Under the pieces are notes generated by a model that was given only the letters and a program-made list of their open reading frames with translations, was not told the origin of the DNA and made no database searches. Below, piece after piece: positions 8,630-16,908 of a DNA stretch of 64,000 nucleotides. The stretch is from Falsiroseomonas ponticola (GTDB taxonomy: Bacteria; Pseudomonadota; Alphaproteobacteria; Acetobacterales; Acetobacteraceae). The DNA is taken from NCBI RefSeq assembly GCF_016805305.1, contig NZ_JAERQN010000001.1, positions 682,001-746,000 of the forward strand. The letters are read 5' to 3'. A program made the position numbers and the translations under genes. The stretch's first letter is position 1; every line of letters starts with the position of its first letter.

Positions 8630-10186
8630 CCCCAGATGCGCGCAGCGCGCCTCGTCGCCCGGCTGGCCCCAGATCGCCAGCCCCGCCAGGCGCATCACCG
8701 CCGGCACGCCGATCACCGCCTCCAGCCGCCGGAGCCAGGGGTTGATGTTGTCCTCCACCCCGCCCGCGCCCTGGTTACGCCCGTCATTGCCGATATCGTG
8801 GTCGATGCGGGGCAGCACCACGCCGGCGTAGAAGTCCCGGCGCAGGAATTGCGGCGTGTTGGAGAAGCGCGCCGTGATGGTCACCCCATCCGCCTTATCC
8901 TGTGCCGCCTGGGCCAGCAGCGCGTCGAAGCCCACCGCGACATTCGGCCGGCGGTTCAGGCGCAGCTGGTTGATGTCCGGGCGGCGGGCGAAGAGGTCCA
9001 GGATCCCGGCCAGCGACGGGCCGGGCGGGATGAATTCATGGTCCTGCTCCACCACCATCACCAGCTCCGCCGTGCCGCGGCCGAAGGCGTGCAGCCATTG
9101 CCGGCGCAGCCCGTGCTCGGTGTTGATCACCAGGCCCAGCCCCTCCGCCTCGCAGAACCGCATCAGGTTCGCCAGGAAGGCGCGGTTCATGGCGGTGTCG
9201 CGATGGTCGTAGAAGACCGTCATCGGCACACCCTCCGGCAGCTCGATCGACTGCCGCAGCGACCGCACCGCGGCCTCCAGCAGGCCGAGCCCCGGCGCGC
9301 CGAGATGGGCGTTGCGATGCAGCTTGCCCGAGACGTGGCAGAAGAAGACGACCTCCAGGCTCGCCGGCGCCGGCACCGCCAGGCGGCGTGACCACAGCAT
9401 GACGGCCCCGTCGATCGCCGCCGCCGCCTCCGCCTCCCCCGCCTCCCGCAGCAGGTCCGCCGCGCGGGTCGCCAGCCCGCAGGCCAGCTCCATCGCGCCG
9501 CGCCCCAGCGCCACGCAGGCCAGCCCCGCCACCGCCCGCGCGCAGCCCGCATCCTGGCCGAGCGCGGTCCGGTAGCAGGCCTCGGCGGCGTCCAGCTCAT
9601 CCTCCAGCAGGTGGATGTCGGCAAGCTGGCACCAGACCGGCACATCCTCCGCGCCATGGGCCGCCAGCCGCGCGGCCAGCCGGCCGCGCAGCGGCGCCGC
9701 CGCCAGGCGCAGCGTCTCCCGCGTCCTGGCATGGAAGGCGAAGGAGACGAGGCGCAGCAGGTGCGGGAAGGGAACGGCGGGATGGACGACGGCCCGGTTC
9801 CACAGATGGGTGCGGACCGGCCCGCCGAACTGCCGCTGCGACCGCAGGATGAAGTCGAGCCACTGGAACCGCGGCAGCACCAGGCCGGGGTGGCGGTCGA
9901 TCAGCCCGACCAGCCGGGCCTGCAGCGCCAGGCGCCGCCCGGTGGTCTGCGGGCCGCCATCCCAGGCCGCCAGCACGGCCTCCACATAGGCCAGGCCGAA
10001 CAGCGGCGCGCCGCCTTCGGCCAGCGCCTCGGGGAAGCGCCGGCAGCCTTCCTCCAGCGCGGCCAGGCCCGCCTCCAGCCGGCCGGCCCGCAGCAGGGCC
10101 CGGCCTTCCGCCAGCGCCTCATCCTGCGTCGGGGGGGGTAGCGTCTCGTGCAGCCTCGTCATCCCCACTGGCATCCGGGGCGGCAA
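8624..10186 (-). CDS. TPR-containing glycosyltransferase-like protein
   Basis: A 520-residue soluble protein. Residues about 15-280 are Ala/Leu-rich helices with TPR character (for example ALAEGRALLRAGRLEAGLAA and LDAAEACYRTALGQ). From about residue 285 the fold changes to alternating beta/alpha: LEVVFFCHVSG, VPMTVFYDHRD, then VMVVEQDHEFI, which looks like a GT-A glycosyltransferase core with an acidic metal-binding motif (EQDHEF in the DxD position), and LRLNRRPNV with FSNTPQFLRRDFY. It most likely transfers a sugar or modifies a glycan, but donor and acceptor are unknown. Start may be the ATG at 10162 (MTRLHE) rather than 10186. Confidence 0.6.
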   Translation of the reverse strand: MPPRMPVGMTRLHETLPPPTQDEALAEGRALLRAGRLEAGLAALEEGCRRFPEALAEGGAPLFGLAYVEAVLAAWDGGPQTTGRRLALQARLVGLIDRHPGLVLPRFQWLDFILRSQRQFGGPVRTHLWNRAVVHPAVPFPHLLRLVSFAFHARTRETLRLAAAPLRGRLAARLAAHGAEDVPVWCQLADIHLLEDELDAAEACYRTALGQDAGCARAVAGLACVALGRGAMELACGLATRAADLLREAGEAEAAAAIDGAVMLWSRRLAVPAPASLEVVFFCHVSGKLHRNAHLGAPGLGLLEAAVRSLRQSIELPEGVPMTVFYDHRDTAMNRAFLANLMRFCEAEGLGLVINTEHGLRRQWLHAFGRGTAELVMVVEQDHEFIPPGPSLAGILDLFARRPDINQLRLNRRPNVAVGFDALLAQAAQDKADGVTITARFSNTPQFLRRDFYAGVVLPRIDHDIGNDGRNQGAGGVEDNINPWLRRLEAVIGVPAVMRLAGLAIWGQPGDEARCAHLGV

Positions 10187-10267
10187 CCGAAGCGGCCGCC
10201 CGCCGGGAAGACCGGCGCGGCGGTGATGTCCCAGATCGGCCGGCCCTTGTCCATGACCGGGCTTCCG

Positions 10268-11830
10268 TCACGCATCCGCGGCCATCCGCCTTGCCGCCAT
10301 CTCCCCGATCATCACGCAGGTGAAGTGCAGGTTGGCCCGGCAGTCCGACGGCATGATGGAGGCATCGGCCACGCGCAGCCCCTCCACCCCGCGCACCCGG
10401 AGGTCGGGGTCCACCACGCCGCGCGGATCCTCATGCGCCGTCATGCGGCAGGTGCCGGCGGCGTGCTGGATGTCCCCGGCCTCCGCCAGCATCAGCGCGT
10501 CCAGCGCCGCATCCGGCAGCGAGGCAGCCTCCTCCATCGTCAGCGCCGTCTCCCCGAAGGTGATGGCCTCCGCGATCCCCGCCACGGGATCCAGGGCGCA
10601 GAGCTGCGCCAGCCGCCGCACCCCGTCGCGCATCCGCGCGCGGTCCAGCGGATGGTCCAGCATGTTCTCCTCCACCTCCGGCTGCGCCGCGGGGTCGGCG
10701 GAGGCCAGCCGCAGGGACCCGCGCGACAGCGCGTCATACAGCGCGATGCCGATCGCCCCGTTCGGCGCCGGGTCGTCATCCCCGGACAGGCCGCGATGGT
10801 TGTAGGCGATCAGGATCATGTCCCGCTCGCCGCCCATCCCGCTGGAATAGGTCACGCAGCAATTGGTGTGGCGCGCCTCCGCGCCCTGCGCCCGGTGGCC
10901 CGGCCTCAGCGCCAGGCTGGCGCGCAGGATCGGATGGTCCATGAGATGCGCGCCGACCGAGGGCTGGTCATGCCGCACCGCGATGCCGAGCGCCCGCAGA
11001 TCGGCCGCCGGCCCGATGCCGCTGCGCATCAGCAGGGCCGGCGAATGGATGGCGCCGGCGCAGAGCACGACCTGCCGCGCCGCGACCTCCTCCCACGGCC
11101 CGTCGCCGAAGCGCACCCGCACGCCGCGGGCGCGGCTGCCCTCGAACACCACGCGGTCCACCAGCGCCTCGCCGCGGATCTCCAGGTTCGGCCGCCCGCG
11201 GGCCGGCTCCAGGTAGCCGTCATTGGTGGTCACGCGCCGCCCGTCGCGCAGGTTGATCGGGTTGCAGGAAATGCCCTCCCCCTCCGGCGCGTTGAGGTCC
11301 GCCTTCCAGGGATGCCCCGCGGCCAGCGCGGCGTCGCGCAGCGCGCGGTCCACCGCGCCCCAGCGATCCTCCGGCATGCGCCACACCGGCAGGGGGCCGC
11401 CCTGCTTGCGGCCGGGCGCGCCGAAATCGGCATCGTCCTCGATCGCGTCGAACAGCGGCATGACGCGGGATGCCGACCAGCCCTCGCAGCCCGCTTCCGC
11501 CCAGGCATCGAAGGCGGCGGGCACGCCGCGGATGGCGATCTGGGCATTGACGGTGGAGGACCCGCCGAGGGCCCGGCCGCGCCAGTAGAAGCGCGGCGCC
11601 TGCGCCCGGGTGCGGCGCGCCATCAGCCCCGGCCATTGCCATTCCGCCTGGTGGGCGGGGTGGTGCATGAAGGGGATGATGTTGGGGCTGCGCAGCGCGG
11701 CCGGGGCCTCCGCCGCCCGCCAGTCCCGCCCCGCTTCCAGCAGCAGCACGCGCCGGCGCGGGTCTTCGGAGAGCCTGGCGGCGAGGGTCGCGCCCGCGGA
11801 CCCGCCCCCCACCACGATCACGTCATGCAA
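10268..11830 (-). CDS. GMC-family FAD oxidoreductase (choline/alcohol dehydrogenase type)
   Basis: A 520-residue FAD enzyme of the glucose-methanol-choline family. The N-terminus has the dinucleotide fold VVGGGSAGATLA (residues 6-17) followed by LLLEAG, and GGSSTVNAQIAIRG near residue 89 is the first GMC signature; VLCAGAIHSPALLMRSGIG is the second. Near the C-terminus HAAGTCRM carries the catalytic histidine found in choline/alcohol dehydrogenases, followed by the VVDPDLRVRGVEGLRVADAS block. It oxidises an alcohol to aldehyde or acid with reduced flavin passing electrons to an acceptor; the substrate is not readable. No signal peptide, so cytoplasmic. It runs in the same direction as the gene ending at 8624, with 81 bases between them. 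Confidence 0.9.
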   Translation of the reverse strand: MHDVIVVGGGSAGATLAARLSEDPRRRVLLLEAGRDWRAAEAPAALRSPNIIPFMHHPAHQAEWQWPGLMARRTRAQAPRFYWRGRALGGSSTVNAQIAIRGVPAAFDAWAEAGCEGWSASRVMPLFDAIEDDADFGAPGRKQGGPLPVWRMPEDRWGAVDRALRDAALAAGHPWKADLNAPEGEGISCNPINLRDGRRVTTNDGYLEPARGRPNLEIRGEALVDRVVFEGSRARGVRVRFGDGPWEEVAARQVVLCAGAIHSPALLMRSGIGPAADLRALGIAVRHDQPSVGAHLMDHPILRASLALRPGHRAQGAEARHTNCCVTYSSGMGGERDMILIAYNHRGLSGDDDPAPNGAIGIALYDALSRGSLRLASADPAAQPEVEENMLDHPLDRARMRDGVRRLAQLCALDPVAGIAEAITFGETALTMEEAASLPDAALDALMLAEAGDIQHAAGTCRMTAHEDPRGVVDPDLRVRGVEGLRVADASIMPSDCRANLHFTCVMIGEMAARRMAADA

Positions 11831-11879
11831 GGCGCCCGATCCCCATGCCCCGGTTGAGGGGGGCGATGATACCGGCCGC

Positions 11880-11996
11880 TCAGCGCCCGCGCATATAGGC
11901 GCGCTCCGGCCGGTAGGTCAGCCAGCGGCGGAGGTTGCGCAGGAAGTCGCGCACCGGGGTGCGGGCGCGGAAGGGAAGGGCGGTGATGCTGGGCAT
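11880..11996 (-). CDS. Possible small basic protein (38 residues)
   Basis: A short frame encoding a very basic peptide with an amphipathic RDFLRNLRRWL core and a RPERAYMRGR tail. The ATG at 11996 is preferred because a GGGGAG site lies about 8 bases upstream; the frame itself is open back to 12080. That ribosome site lies inside a small GC-rich palindrome. Located just upstream of the GMC oxidoreductase on the same strand (49-base gap). No known family; could be spurious, as short GC-rich frames often are. Confidence 0.35.
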   Translation of the reverse strand: MPSITALPFRARTPVRDFLRNLRRWLTYRPERAYMRGR

Positions 11997-12288
11997 GGCG
12001 GGGCTCCCCGCTGGCGATGGGGTGCGCCCTCCTGGCGGGGCAGCCTCGGGCCGCCTTGGGTCATCATGCGGGAGCCCCATGAATGGTCCCTTAGCGGCGT
12101 CGCGTTTTCCCCCCCGATCCGGGCGGCTGGCGGGATGCCCCCTTCACATCCGGCGGAGCGCCCCCGGGCGGGCCGGGCGATTCCGCCAGGCGCGCCAAGG
12201 GCCTGGCCCCGCCAAGCGATATCTCCGCAACCCTGGCCGCCGGCCAGGCGCCTTGCCGGCGGCGGGGGCGCTGATAGCCCAGCCGGCC
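11997..12288. other. Intergenic region between divergent genes
   Basis: 292 bases between the small minus-strand frame and the plus-strand beta-lactamase. It must hold the beta-lactamase promoter, but no convincing -35/-10 pair was recognised. The only relatively AT-containing patch is around 12083-12116 (GAATGGTCCC and a GCGTTTTCC stretch). No repeat or RNA gene was seen, and no ampR-like regulator gene is adjacent. Confidence 0.4.
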
Positions 12289-13479
12289 ATGACCCCTTCA
12301 CGACATGCCCCGGCCCGGCATCCCGCGGCCCCCACCCGCCGCGCCGTCACGGCCGGCCTTCTCTCCGCCACGGCGCTGCCCACCGCCGGCCTCGCCGCCT
12401 TCGCGCCGGAGCTCGAGGCCCGGGTGGCGCAGGCCGCGCGCGCCTTCATGGAACGGACGGGCGCGCCGGGCCTGGCGATCGGCCTCGCCGGCCCCGCGGG
12501 GCGGCGCCTCTTCTTCTTCGGCATGGCCGATCCCGCCCGCGCCGCGCCGGTGGGGGACGGGACGCTGTTCGAACTCGGATCGCTCAGCAAGCTGGTCACC
12601 GTGGCCCTCGCCGCCCTGGCGGTGGAGGAGGGGCGCCTGCGCTGGGAGGATGCGCCAGGCCGCCATGTGCCGGAGATCAGCGGCCCCGGCACGGATCGCC
12701 TGACCCTGCTGCACCTCGCCACCCACTGCACCGGCGGCATGCCGCTGCAATTCCCCGCCGAGGTCCGGGGCTGGGCGGATGCGGCGGCCTGGTACCGCGC
12801 CTGGGTGCCGCCCGCCCCGCCCGGCACGCTGCGCGCCTATGCCAACCCCTCCATCGGCCTGCTCGGCGTGGTGGCGGCGCGGGCGCTGGGGGGGGATTTC
12901 GCCGCCCTGGCGCGGGACCGCGTGCTGCGCCCGCTCGGCCTCGAGGCCAGCTGGCATGCGGTGCCGGCCGCGCGGCAGGGCGCCTATGCGCAGGGCCATA
13001 CGCGGGATGGCCGGCCGATCCGCCTGGCGCCCGGGCCGCTCGACCTGGAAGCCTATGGCCTGCGGGCCACGGCCCCCGACCTGCTGCGGCTGGTGGAGGC
13101 GCAGATGGGCCTCCTCCCCCCGCCCGCGCCGCTCGGCGCCGCGCTCGCCGCGCTGCCCCTGGGCCGCTACCGCAGCGGGGCGCTGACGCAGGGGGCGATC
13201 TGGGAATGGTACCCCCCGCCCGCCACGGCGGAGGCGATCGCCGCCGGGAACGCCGATGGCATGGTGCTCCGCCCGAACGCCGCCGCGGCGCTGTCGCCGC
13301 CGCTCCCGCCCCCGGACGGGGCCTTCGTGAACAAGACCGGCGCGACCAACGGCTTCGGCGGCTACGCGGCCTATGCGGCGGGGCGGGGGCTCGGCCTCGT
13401 CATCCTCGCCAACCGCAACCACCCGACGGCGGAGCGCCTGGCGCTGGCCCTGGAGCTGCGCGCGATCATCGGGGCCTGA
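12289..13479 (+). CDS. Class C (AmpC-type) serine beta-lactamase with Tat-like leader
   Basis: 396 residues. The leader has twin arginines (TRRAV, residues 16-20) followed by a hydrophobic ALA-rich segment, so export by Tat to the periplasm is likely. All class C hallmarks are present: S98-L-S-K101 (nucleophile and general base), Y184-A-N186, and K349-T-G351 within KTGATNGFGGY, which is the AmpC form of this motif. LLHLATHCTGGMPLQFP and the C-terminal LGLVILANRNHPTAER also read like AmpC rather than a generic esterase or DD-peptidase. It should hydrolyse beta-lactams, mainly cephalosporins, but spectrum cannot be inferred. The start is the ATG at 12289; the frame is open upstream. An AmpG-like permease lies at 58 kb in this window. 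Confidence 0.88.
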   Translation: MTPSRHAPARHPAAPTRRAVTAGLLSATALPTAGLAAFAPELEARVAQAARAFMERTGAPGLAIGLAGPAGRRLFFFGMADPARAAPVGDGTLFELGSLSKLVTVALAALAVEEGRLRWEDAPGRHVPEISGPGTDRLTLLHLATHCTGGMPLQFPAEVRGWADAAAWYRAWVPPAPPGTLRAYANPSIGLLGVVAARALGGDFAALARDRVLRPLGLEASWHAVPAARQGAYAQGHTRDGRPIRLAPGPLDLEAYGLRATAPDLLRLVEAQMGLLPPPAPLGAALAALPLGRYRSGALTQGAIWEWYPPPATAEAIAAGNADGMVLRPNAAAALSPPLPPPDGAFVNKTGATNGFGGYAAYAAGRGLGLVILANRNHPTAERLALALELRAIIGA

Positions 13480-13514
13480 CCGCCCCGGCCGGGCCGGCCC
13501 GCCATCCGCGGGCC

Positions 13515-14549
13515 CTACCGGGCCTTGCGGATGATCAGCCCGATCGAGGTCGCGACATGCTCGCCCATGGCCAGCCGCAGATGTGGCGTATCCGCCACCG
13601 GCAGCGCGCCGCCTTCCTCCGCGAAGGGGGGCAGGTCCACGAACTGGTCCAGCACGCCCCGGCCGGGGTCGAAATCCACCGGCAGCAGCTCATGCCCCGC
13701 CGCCGCCAGCCGCTCGCCCAGCGCCTCGATGTGGCGGCGCTGGAACAGCACGGTGACGCCGGATTCCGGCGTCGGCCCCTCGGCGGCCATGTTGAATTCC
13801 GTGGTGTGCACGGCGATGCCGCCGGGGCGCAGGCAGTCCATGGCCCGCACCACGAAATCGAGGCCCGCCTGGATGCTGCCCAGATGTTCCAGGGAACAGA
13901 CGGACCAGACGAAATCCCGGCCGCCATCGGCCAGCTCATCGGGGATGCGCCGCATGTCGGCGGGCTGGAAGGTCACGCGCTGGTCGAAGACCTCGCGCTC
14001 CACCAGCGTCGGCCAGAACAGGTCGTCCAGCTCGCTGGCATGCTGCCCCGTCGCCTGCCAGCCCCGCGCCGCCTGCTCCTGCTGCGCCAGGTCGGTGGCC
14101 AGCACCTCCACCCCATGGGCGGCGAAGAAGGCGGGCAGCATCTCCCGCCCCACGGCGAAGCCCAGCGCCCGGCGGCGGCCGTTCAGCATGCCGGCCTCCC
14201 ACAGCGCCTGGGCGACGAAGCAATCCTCCCACACCTTGCGGTGATAGACCGGCAGCATGCCGAGCCGGGCGCACCAGTAGTGCAGCCAGGGCTGCTCGAT
14301 ATCCGCCTGGCGGCAGAGGCCGGAGGTGAGCCGCACCTGCACGGGGAAGGATTGCGGCGGCACCCCCGGCCCGGCGATGCCGCTGGCATAGAGCTGCCGC
14401 GCGAAGGCGGAGCCCAGCACCTTGGTGTTCCACGCCGCGTGCCGTGCCTCCGCCGAGGGTCCGGCGGCGCGGCTGGCAAGGTCCGCCACCCCCTGCCGCC
14501 CGCGCGTGATCAGCGCCGAAACGCGCCGCAGCATGCCGTGTCTGTCCAT
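13515..14549 (-). CDS. SAM-dependent methyltransferase-like protein
   Basis: A 344-residue protein whose central part resembles a class I methyltransferase: ALGFAVGREMLPAFFAAHGVEVLATDLA looks like motif I plus the acidic end of strand 2, FVWSVCSLEHLGS looks like motif IV, and CLRPGGIAVHTTEFN is the usual LRPGG turn. About 150 N-terminal residues precede this and match nothing recognised. The ATG at 14549 has an AGAGGGAG ribosome site 5 bases before it, so it is preferred over the longer frame from 14585. The substrate is unknown; proteins of this type often lie in polysaccharide or small-molecule modification loci, but no such cluster is visible here. Confidence 0.7.
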   Translation of the reverse strand: MDRHGMLRRVSALITRGRQGVADLASRAAGPSAEARHAAWNTKVLGSAFARQLYASGIAGPGVPPQSFPVQVRLTSGLCRQADIEQPWLHYWCARLGMLPVYHRKVWEDCFVAQALWEAGMLNGRRRALGFAVGREMLPAFFAAHGVEVLATDLAQQEQAARGWQATGQHASELDDLFWPTLVEREVFDQRVTFQPADMRRIPDELADGGRDFVWSVCSLEHLGSIQAGLDFVVRAMDCLRPGGIAVHTTEFNMAAEGPTPESGVTVLFQRRHIEALGERLAAAGHELLPVDFDPGRGVLDQFVDLPPFAEEGGALPVADTPHLRLAMGEHVATSIGLIIRKAR

Positions 14550-14650
14550 GCCGCTCCCTCTGCCCCCGAATCCCGCCCGGGGCAACGGGTGGGATGGGGT
14601 GGGGCCATGCCCCCCGGGCGGCCGCCGGCCGCGCCGGGGATGCGCGCGCC

Positions 14651-15625
14651 TCAGCTATCCAGGCGGATGCCGAGGTCCCGGATCAGCGGCCGCCAGGTCG
14701 CGTTCTCCTGCGCCACGAAGGCGTTGAACTGCGCCGGCGTCCAGGGCTGGTACTCGATGCCGAGGTCCGCCAGCCGCCGCGCCAGCTCGGGCGAGGTCAT
14801 GGCCCGGATCATCTCCTCCGCCAGCCGGGCGATGACGGGGGCGGGGGTGCCGGCCGGCACGCTCATCCCCTGCCAGCCATAGGCGACCGCGTCATGGCCC
14901 AGGTCGCGGAGCGTCGGCACCTCCGGGAACAGCGCGCTGCGCGCCTCGCTCATCACGCAGAGCGCGCGGACGCGGCCATCGCGGATGAAGGGCGTGCCCG
15001 TCGCGGTGTCGATCACCACCACGTCCACATTGCCCGCCAGCAGGTCCTGCATGGCGGCGGGCCCGCCGCGATAGGGCACATGCTCCGCCGCCAGGCCCGT
15101 GCGCCGCTTCACCAGCTCCATCGCCAGGTGGTGGGGGGAGGCGACGGCCGGCGTGCCATAGGTCGGCGCCTTGGCCCGCGATGCCGCGACGAGGCCCGCG
15201 AAATCCCGCACCGGGTCATTGGGCCGCACCACGATGTAGAGCGGGAAGCGCCCGATGAAGCCCACACCGGCGAAATCCCGGTCCGGGTCGTAGGGCAGCC
15301 GGGCATAGAGCGCCGGGTTGTAGGTCAGGATGCCGTTGTCCACATGCATCCAGGTGTAGCCATCCGCCGGGGCCCGCGCGACGATCTCGCTGGCCAGCAC
15401 GGCGCCGCCGCCGGGCCGGTTCTCCACCACCACGTTCTGGCCGAGCCGCGGGCCCATCTGCGCCGCGATCAGCCGCGCGAAGGCGTCCGATGCGCCGCCC
15501 GGCGGATAGCCGACGATCCAGCGCAGCGGCCGGTCCGGCCAGGCGGCCTGCGCGGCCGCGCCCCGCGCCAGGCCCGCCACCCCCAACCCCGCCGCGCCCG
15601 CGATGAGCCCCCGACGTCCGACCAT
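14651..15625 (-). CDS. Tripartite tricarboxylate transporter (Bug/TctC) substrate-binding protein
   Basis: A 324-residue periplasmic binding protein. The leader RRGLIAGAAGLGVAG with AxA-type cleavage near GAAAQ fits Tat or Sec export. The mature start WPDRPLRWIVGYPPGGASDAFAR and the following VVVENRPGGGAVLASE are diagnostic of Bug/TctC proteins, which bind small carboxylates or amides; VPYRGGPAAMQDLLAGNVDV is the conserved middle block. The membrane partners TctA and TctB are not nearby, as is common for these abundant orphan receptors in Roseomonas- and Bordetella-like genomes. The ligand is unknown. Confidence 0.9.
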   Translation of the reverse strand: MVGRRGLIAGAAGLGVAGLARGAAAQAAWPDRPLRWIVGYPPGGASDAFARLIAAQMGPRLGQNVVVENRPGGGAVLASEIVARAPADGYTWMHVDNGILTYNPALYARLPYDPDRDFAGVGFIGRFPLYIVVRPNDPVRDFAGLVAASRAKAPTYGTPAVASPHHLAMELVKRRTGLAAEHVPYRGGPAAMQDLLAGNVDVVVIDTATGTPFIRDGRVRALCVMSEARSALFPEVPTLRDLGHDAVAYGWQGMSVPAGTPAPVIARLAEEMIRAMTSPELARRLADLGIEYQPWTPAQFNAFVAQENATWRPLIRDLGIRLDS

Positions 15626-15824
15626 GCCCCGATCTCCTGGAATTCAGGGCGGCCATTCTGCGGGCCCGCGCGCCCGGCGCAACCGGAATGCGCGGCCCCA
15701 TGGCGCCCGGCGCGGGCATTCCCTGCCCGGCAATGCGGCAACAAGGGCCAGCCATGCGCAGTCAGCGCGCGATTAACCCGAAACCTGTCTTGATCCTGCC
15801 ATACCGAGGCAGGACATTCGCGGC
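15626..15824. other. Divergent intergenic region
   Basis: 199 bases between divergently oriented genes. The right part is less GC-rich (GCGCGATTAACCCG then CCTGTCTTGATCC) and probably carries the promoter of the plus-strand GATase gene. A hairpin with arms CCTGCC and GGCAGG lies around 15795-15813, just before the start codon. No operator or RNA gene was recognised. Confidence 0.4.
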
Positions 15825-16634
15825 ATGCGCGCGATGATTGGCATTTCCTGCTGCGTGAAGGCGTTCGGCATCTTCGCCACGCCCAATCACGCGGCGTCCG
15901 ACAGCTACATCCGGGTCACGCTCGGCCCGATCGGCGGCGTCCCCGTGCTGCTGCCCGCGGCCGGGGAGGCGCTGGTGCCGGAGATCCTGCCCCGCCTCGA
16001 TGGCCTGATGCTGACGGGCAGCCGGTCCAACGTGCATCCCGACCACTACCAGGGCCCCGCCCATGCCGAGGGCACGCCGGAGGATGTGGCGCGGGACAGC
16101 ACGACCCTGCCCCTGATCCGCGCCGCCATCGCGGCCGGCCTGCCCGTGCTGGCGATCTGCCGCGGCTTCCAGGAACTCAACGTCGCGCTCGGCGGCTCGC
16201 TCGACCAGCGCATCCAGGACCTGCCCGGCCGCCTCGACCATTCCACCCCCTCGGATCAGAAACTTCCGAAAGTCCGCACCGGCAAGGCCCACCCCGTGCG
16301 CCTTTCGGCCGACAGCCAATTGGCAAAAATCTGGGCGGCGGCGGGGCTGCGCTTCCGGCCGGAAGCGGTGCCGGTGAACTCGCTGCACAACCAGGGCATC
16401 TGCCGCATCGCGCCGCGCCTGGTGGCGGAAGCCTGGGCGCCCGACGGCACGATCGAGGCCGTGCGCGTCGCCGATGCGCCGGGCTTCGCCATGGGCGTGC
16501 AATGGCACCCGGAATATGACTGGGAGCATGACGCGCTGAGCCGCACGATCTTCGAGGTCTTCGGCGCCGCCTGCGCCGACTGGGCCGCGGGACGAAGGCC
16601 GGAAGCCGCCGCCGCGCGACGCGCCGCGGCCTGA
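15825..16634 (+). CDS. puuD: Class I GATase-like hydrolase (gamma-glutamyl-GABA hydrolase / peptidase C26 family)
   Basis: 269 residues. The protein opens with IGISCC and LGPIGGVPVLLPAAG, typical for the C26 family. The nucleophile is C112 in ICRGFQELNVALGGSL, and H228/E230 in GVQWHPE complete the triad. Members cleave gamma-glutamyl bonds, for example gamma-glutamyl-GABA in the putrescine (Puu) pathway. The neighbour downstream is an agmatinase-family gene, so a role in polyamine or guanidino-compound breakdown fits, but puuA/B/C are not in the window. The symbol is used for the family; the exact substrate is inferred. ATG at 15825 chosen, with 15834 as alternative. Confidence 0.8.
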   Translation: MRAMIGISCCVKAFGIFATPNHAASDSYIRVTLGPIGGVPVLLPAAGEALVPEILPRLDGLMLTGSRSNVHPDHYQGPAHAEGTPEDVARDSTTLPLIRAAIAAGLPVLAICRGFQELNVALGGSLDQRIQDLPGRLDHSTPSDQKLPKVRTGKAHPVRLSADSQLAKIWAAAGLRFRPEAVPVNSLHNQGICRIAPRLVAEAWAPDGTIEAVRVADAPGFAMGVQWHPEYDWEHDALSRTIFEVFGAACADWAAGRRPEAAAARRAAA

Positions 16635-16724
16635 CTCCGCAACGACCATCGCCACGCGCTTCACGTCCACGCGACCTGCCTTGGCCATGCCCGATTTTCC
16701 CGGTCGGACATGCATTCGCCTTTT

Positions 16725-16870
16725 GCAAGCGGGGCTTGCGGCGGGCTAACCTTCCCGTGCCGGCCTTGACTTCGCCGGTGGACGAAGCCCGGTTCCCCTG
16801 CCGGCTCGCCCGACCATTCCGATCGGAACGTTAGCGTGGCGCCCGGTCACCCCCCTGACCGGGCGCTTTT
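16725..16870 (+). promoter_or_regulatory. Structured leader ahead of the agmatinase gene (candidate attenuator)
   Basis: A run of inverted repeats precedes the agmatinase-family gene: arms 16725-16730/16734-16739; an outer GCCGGC pair (16759-16764 and about 16800-16805) enclosing CTTCG/CGAAG; the palindrome TTCCGATCGGAA near 16817-16828; and finally a terminator-shaped stem at 16839-16866 followed by TTTT. Folded elements ending in an intrinsic terminator 38 bases before a start codon are typical of riboswitches or attenuators, but I do not recognise a known class (no match to remembered guanidine riboswitch cores). It may instead simply end transcription from the upstream gene. Confidence 0.4.
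16839..16870 (+). terminator. Rho-independent terminator hairpin
   Basis: A perfect 11-bp stem, GCGCCCGGTCA (16839-16849) with TGACCGGGCGC (16856-16866), a six-C loop and a TTTT run at 16867-16870. It lies 205 bases after the GATase stop and 38 bases before the agmatinase ATG at 16909, so it acts either as a distant terminator for the former or as an attenuator for the latter. Confidence 0.75.
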
Positions 16871-16908
16871 CCGAGCGCATCATGGCCGCATCGCAAGGGG
16901 CACCCATC

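Noticed and set aside
11610..14882. 1090-codon plus-strand frame spanning four annotated genes
   Set aside because: Crosses genes on both strands; no motif; an artefact of high GC.
16741..16908. Known guanidine riboswitch class before the agmatinase gene
   Set aside because: The remembered conserved cores of guanidine-I, -II and -III are not present, so only a generic structured leader is claimed.
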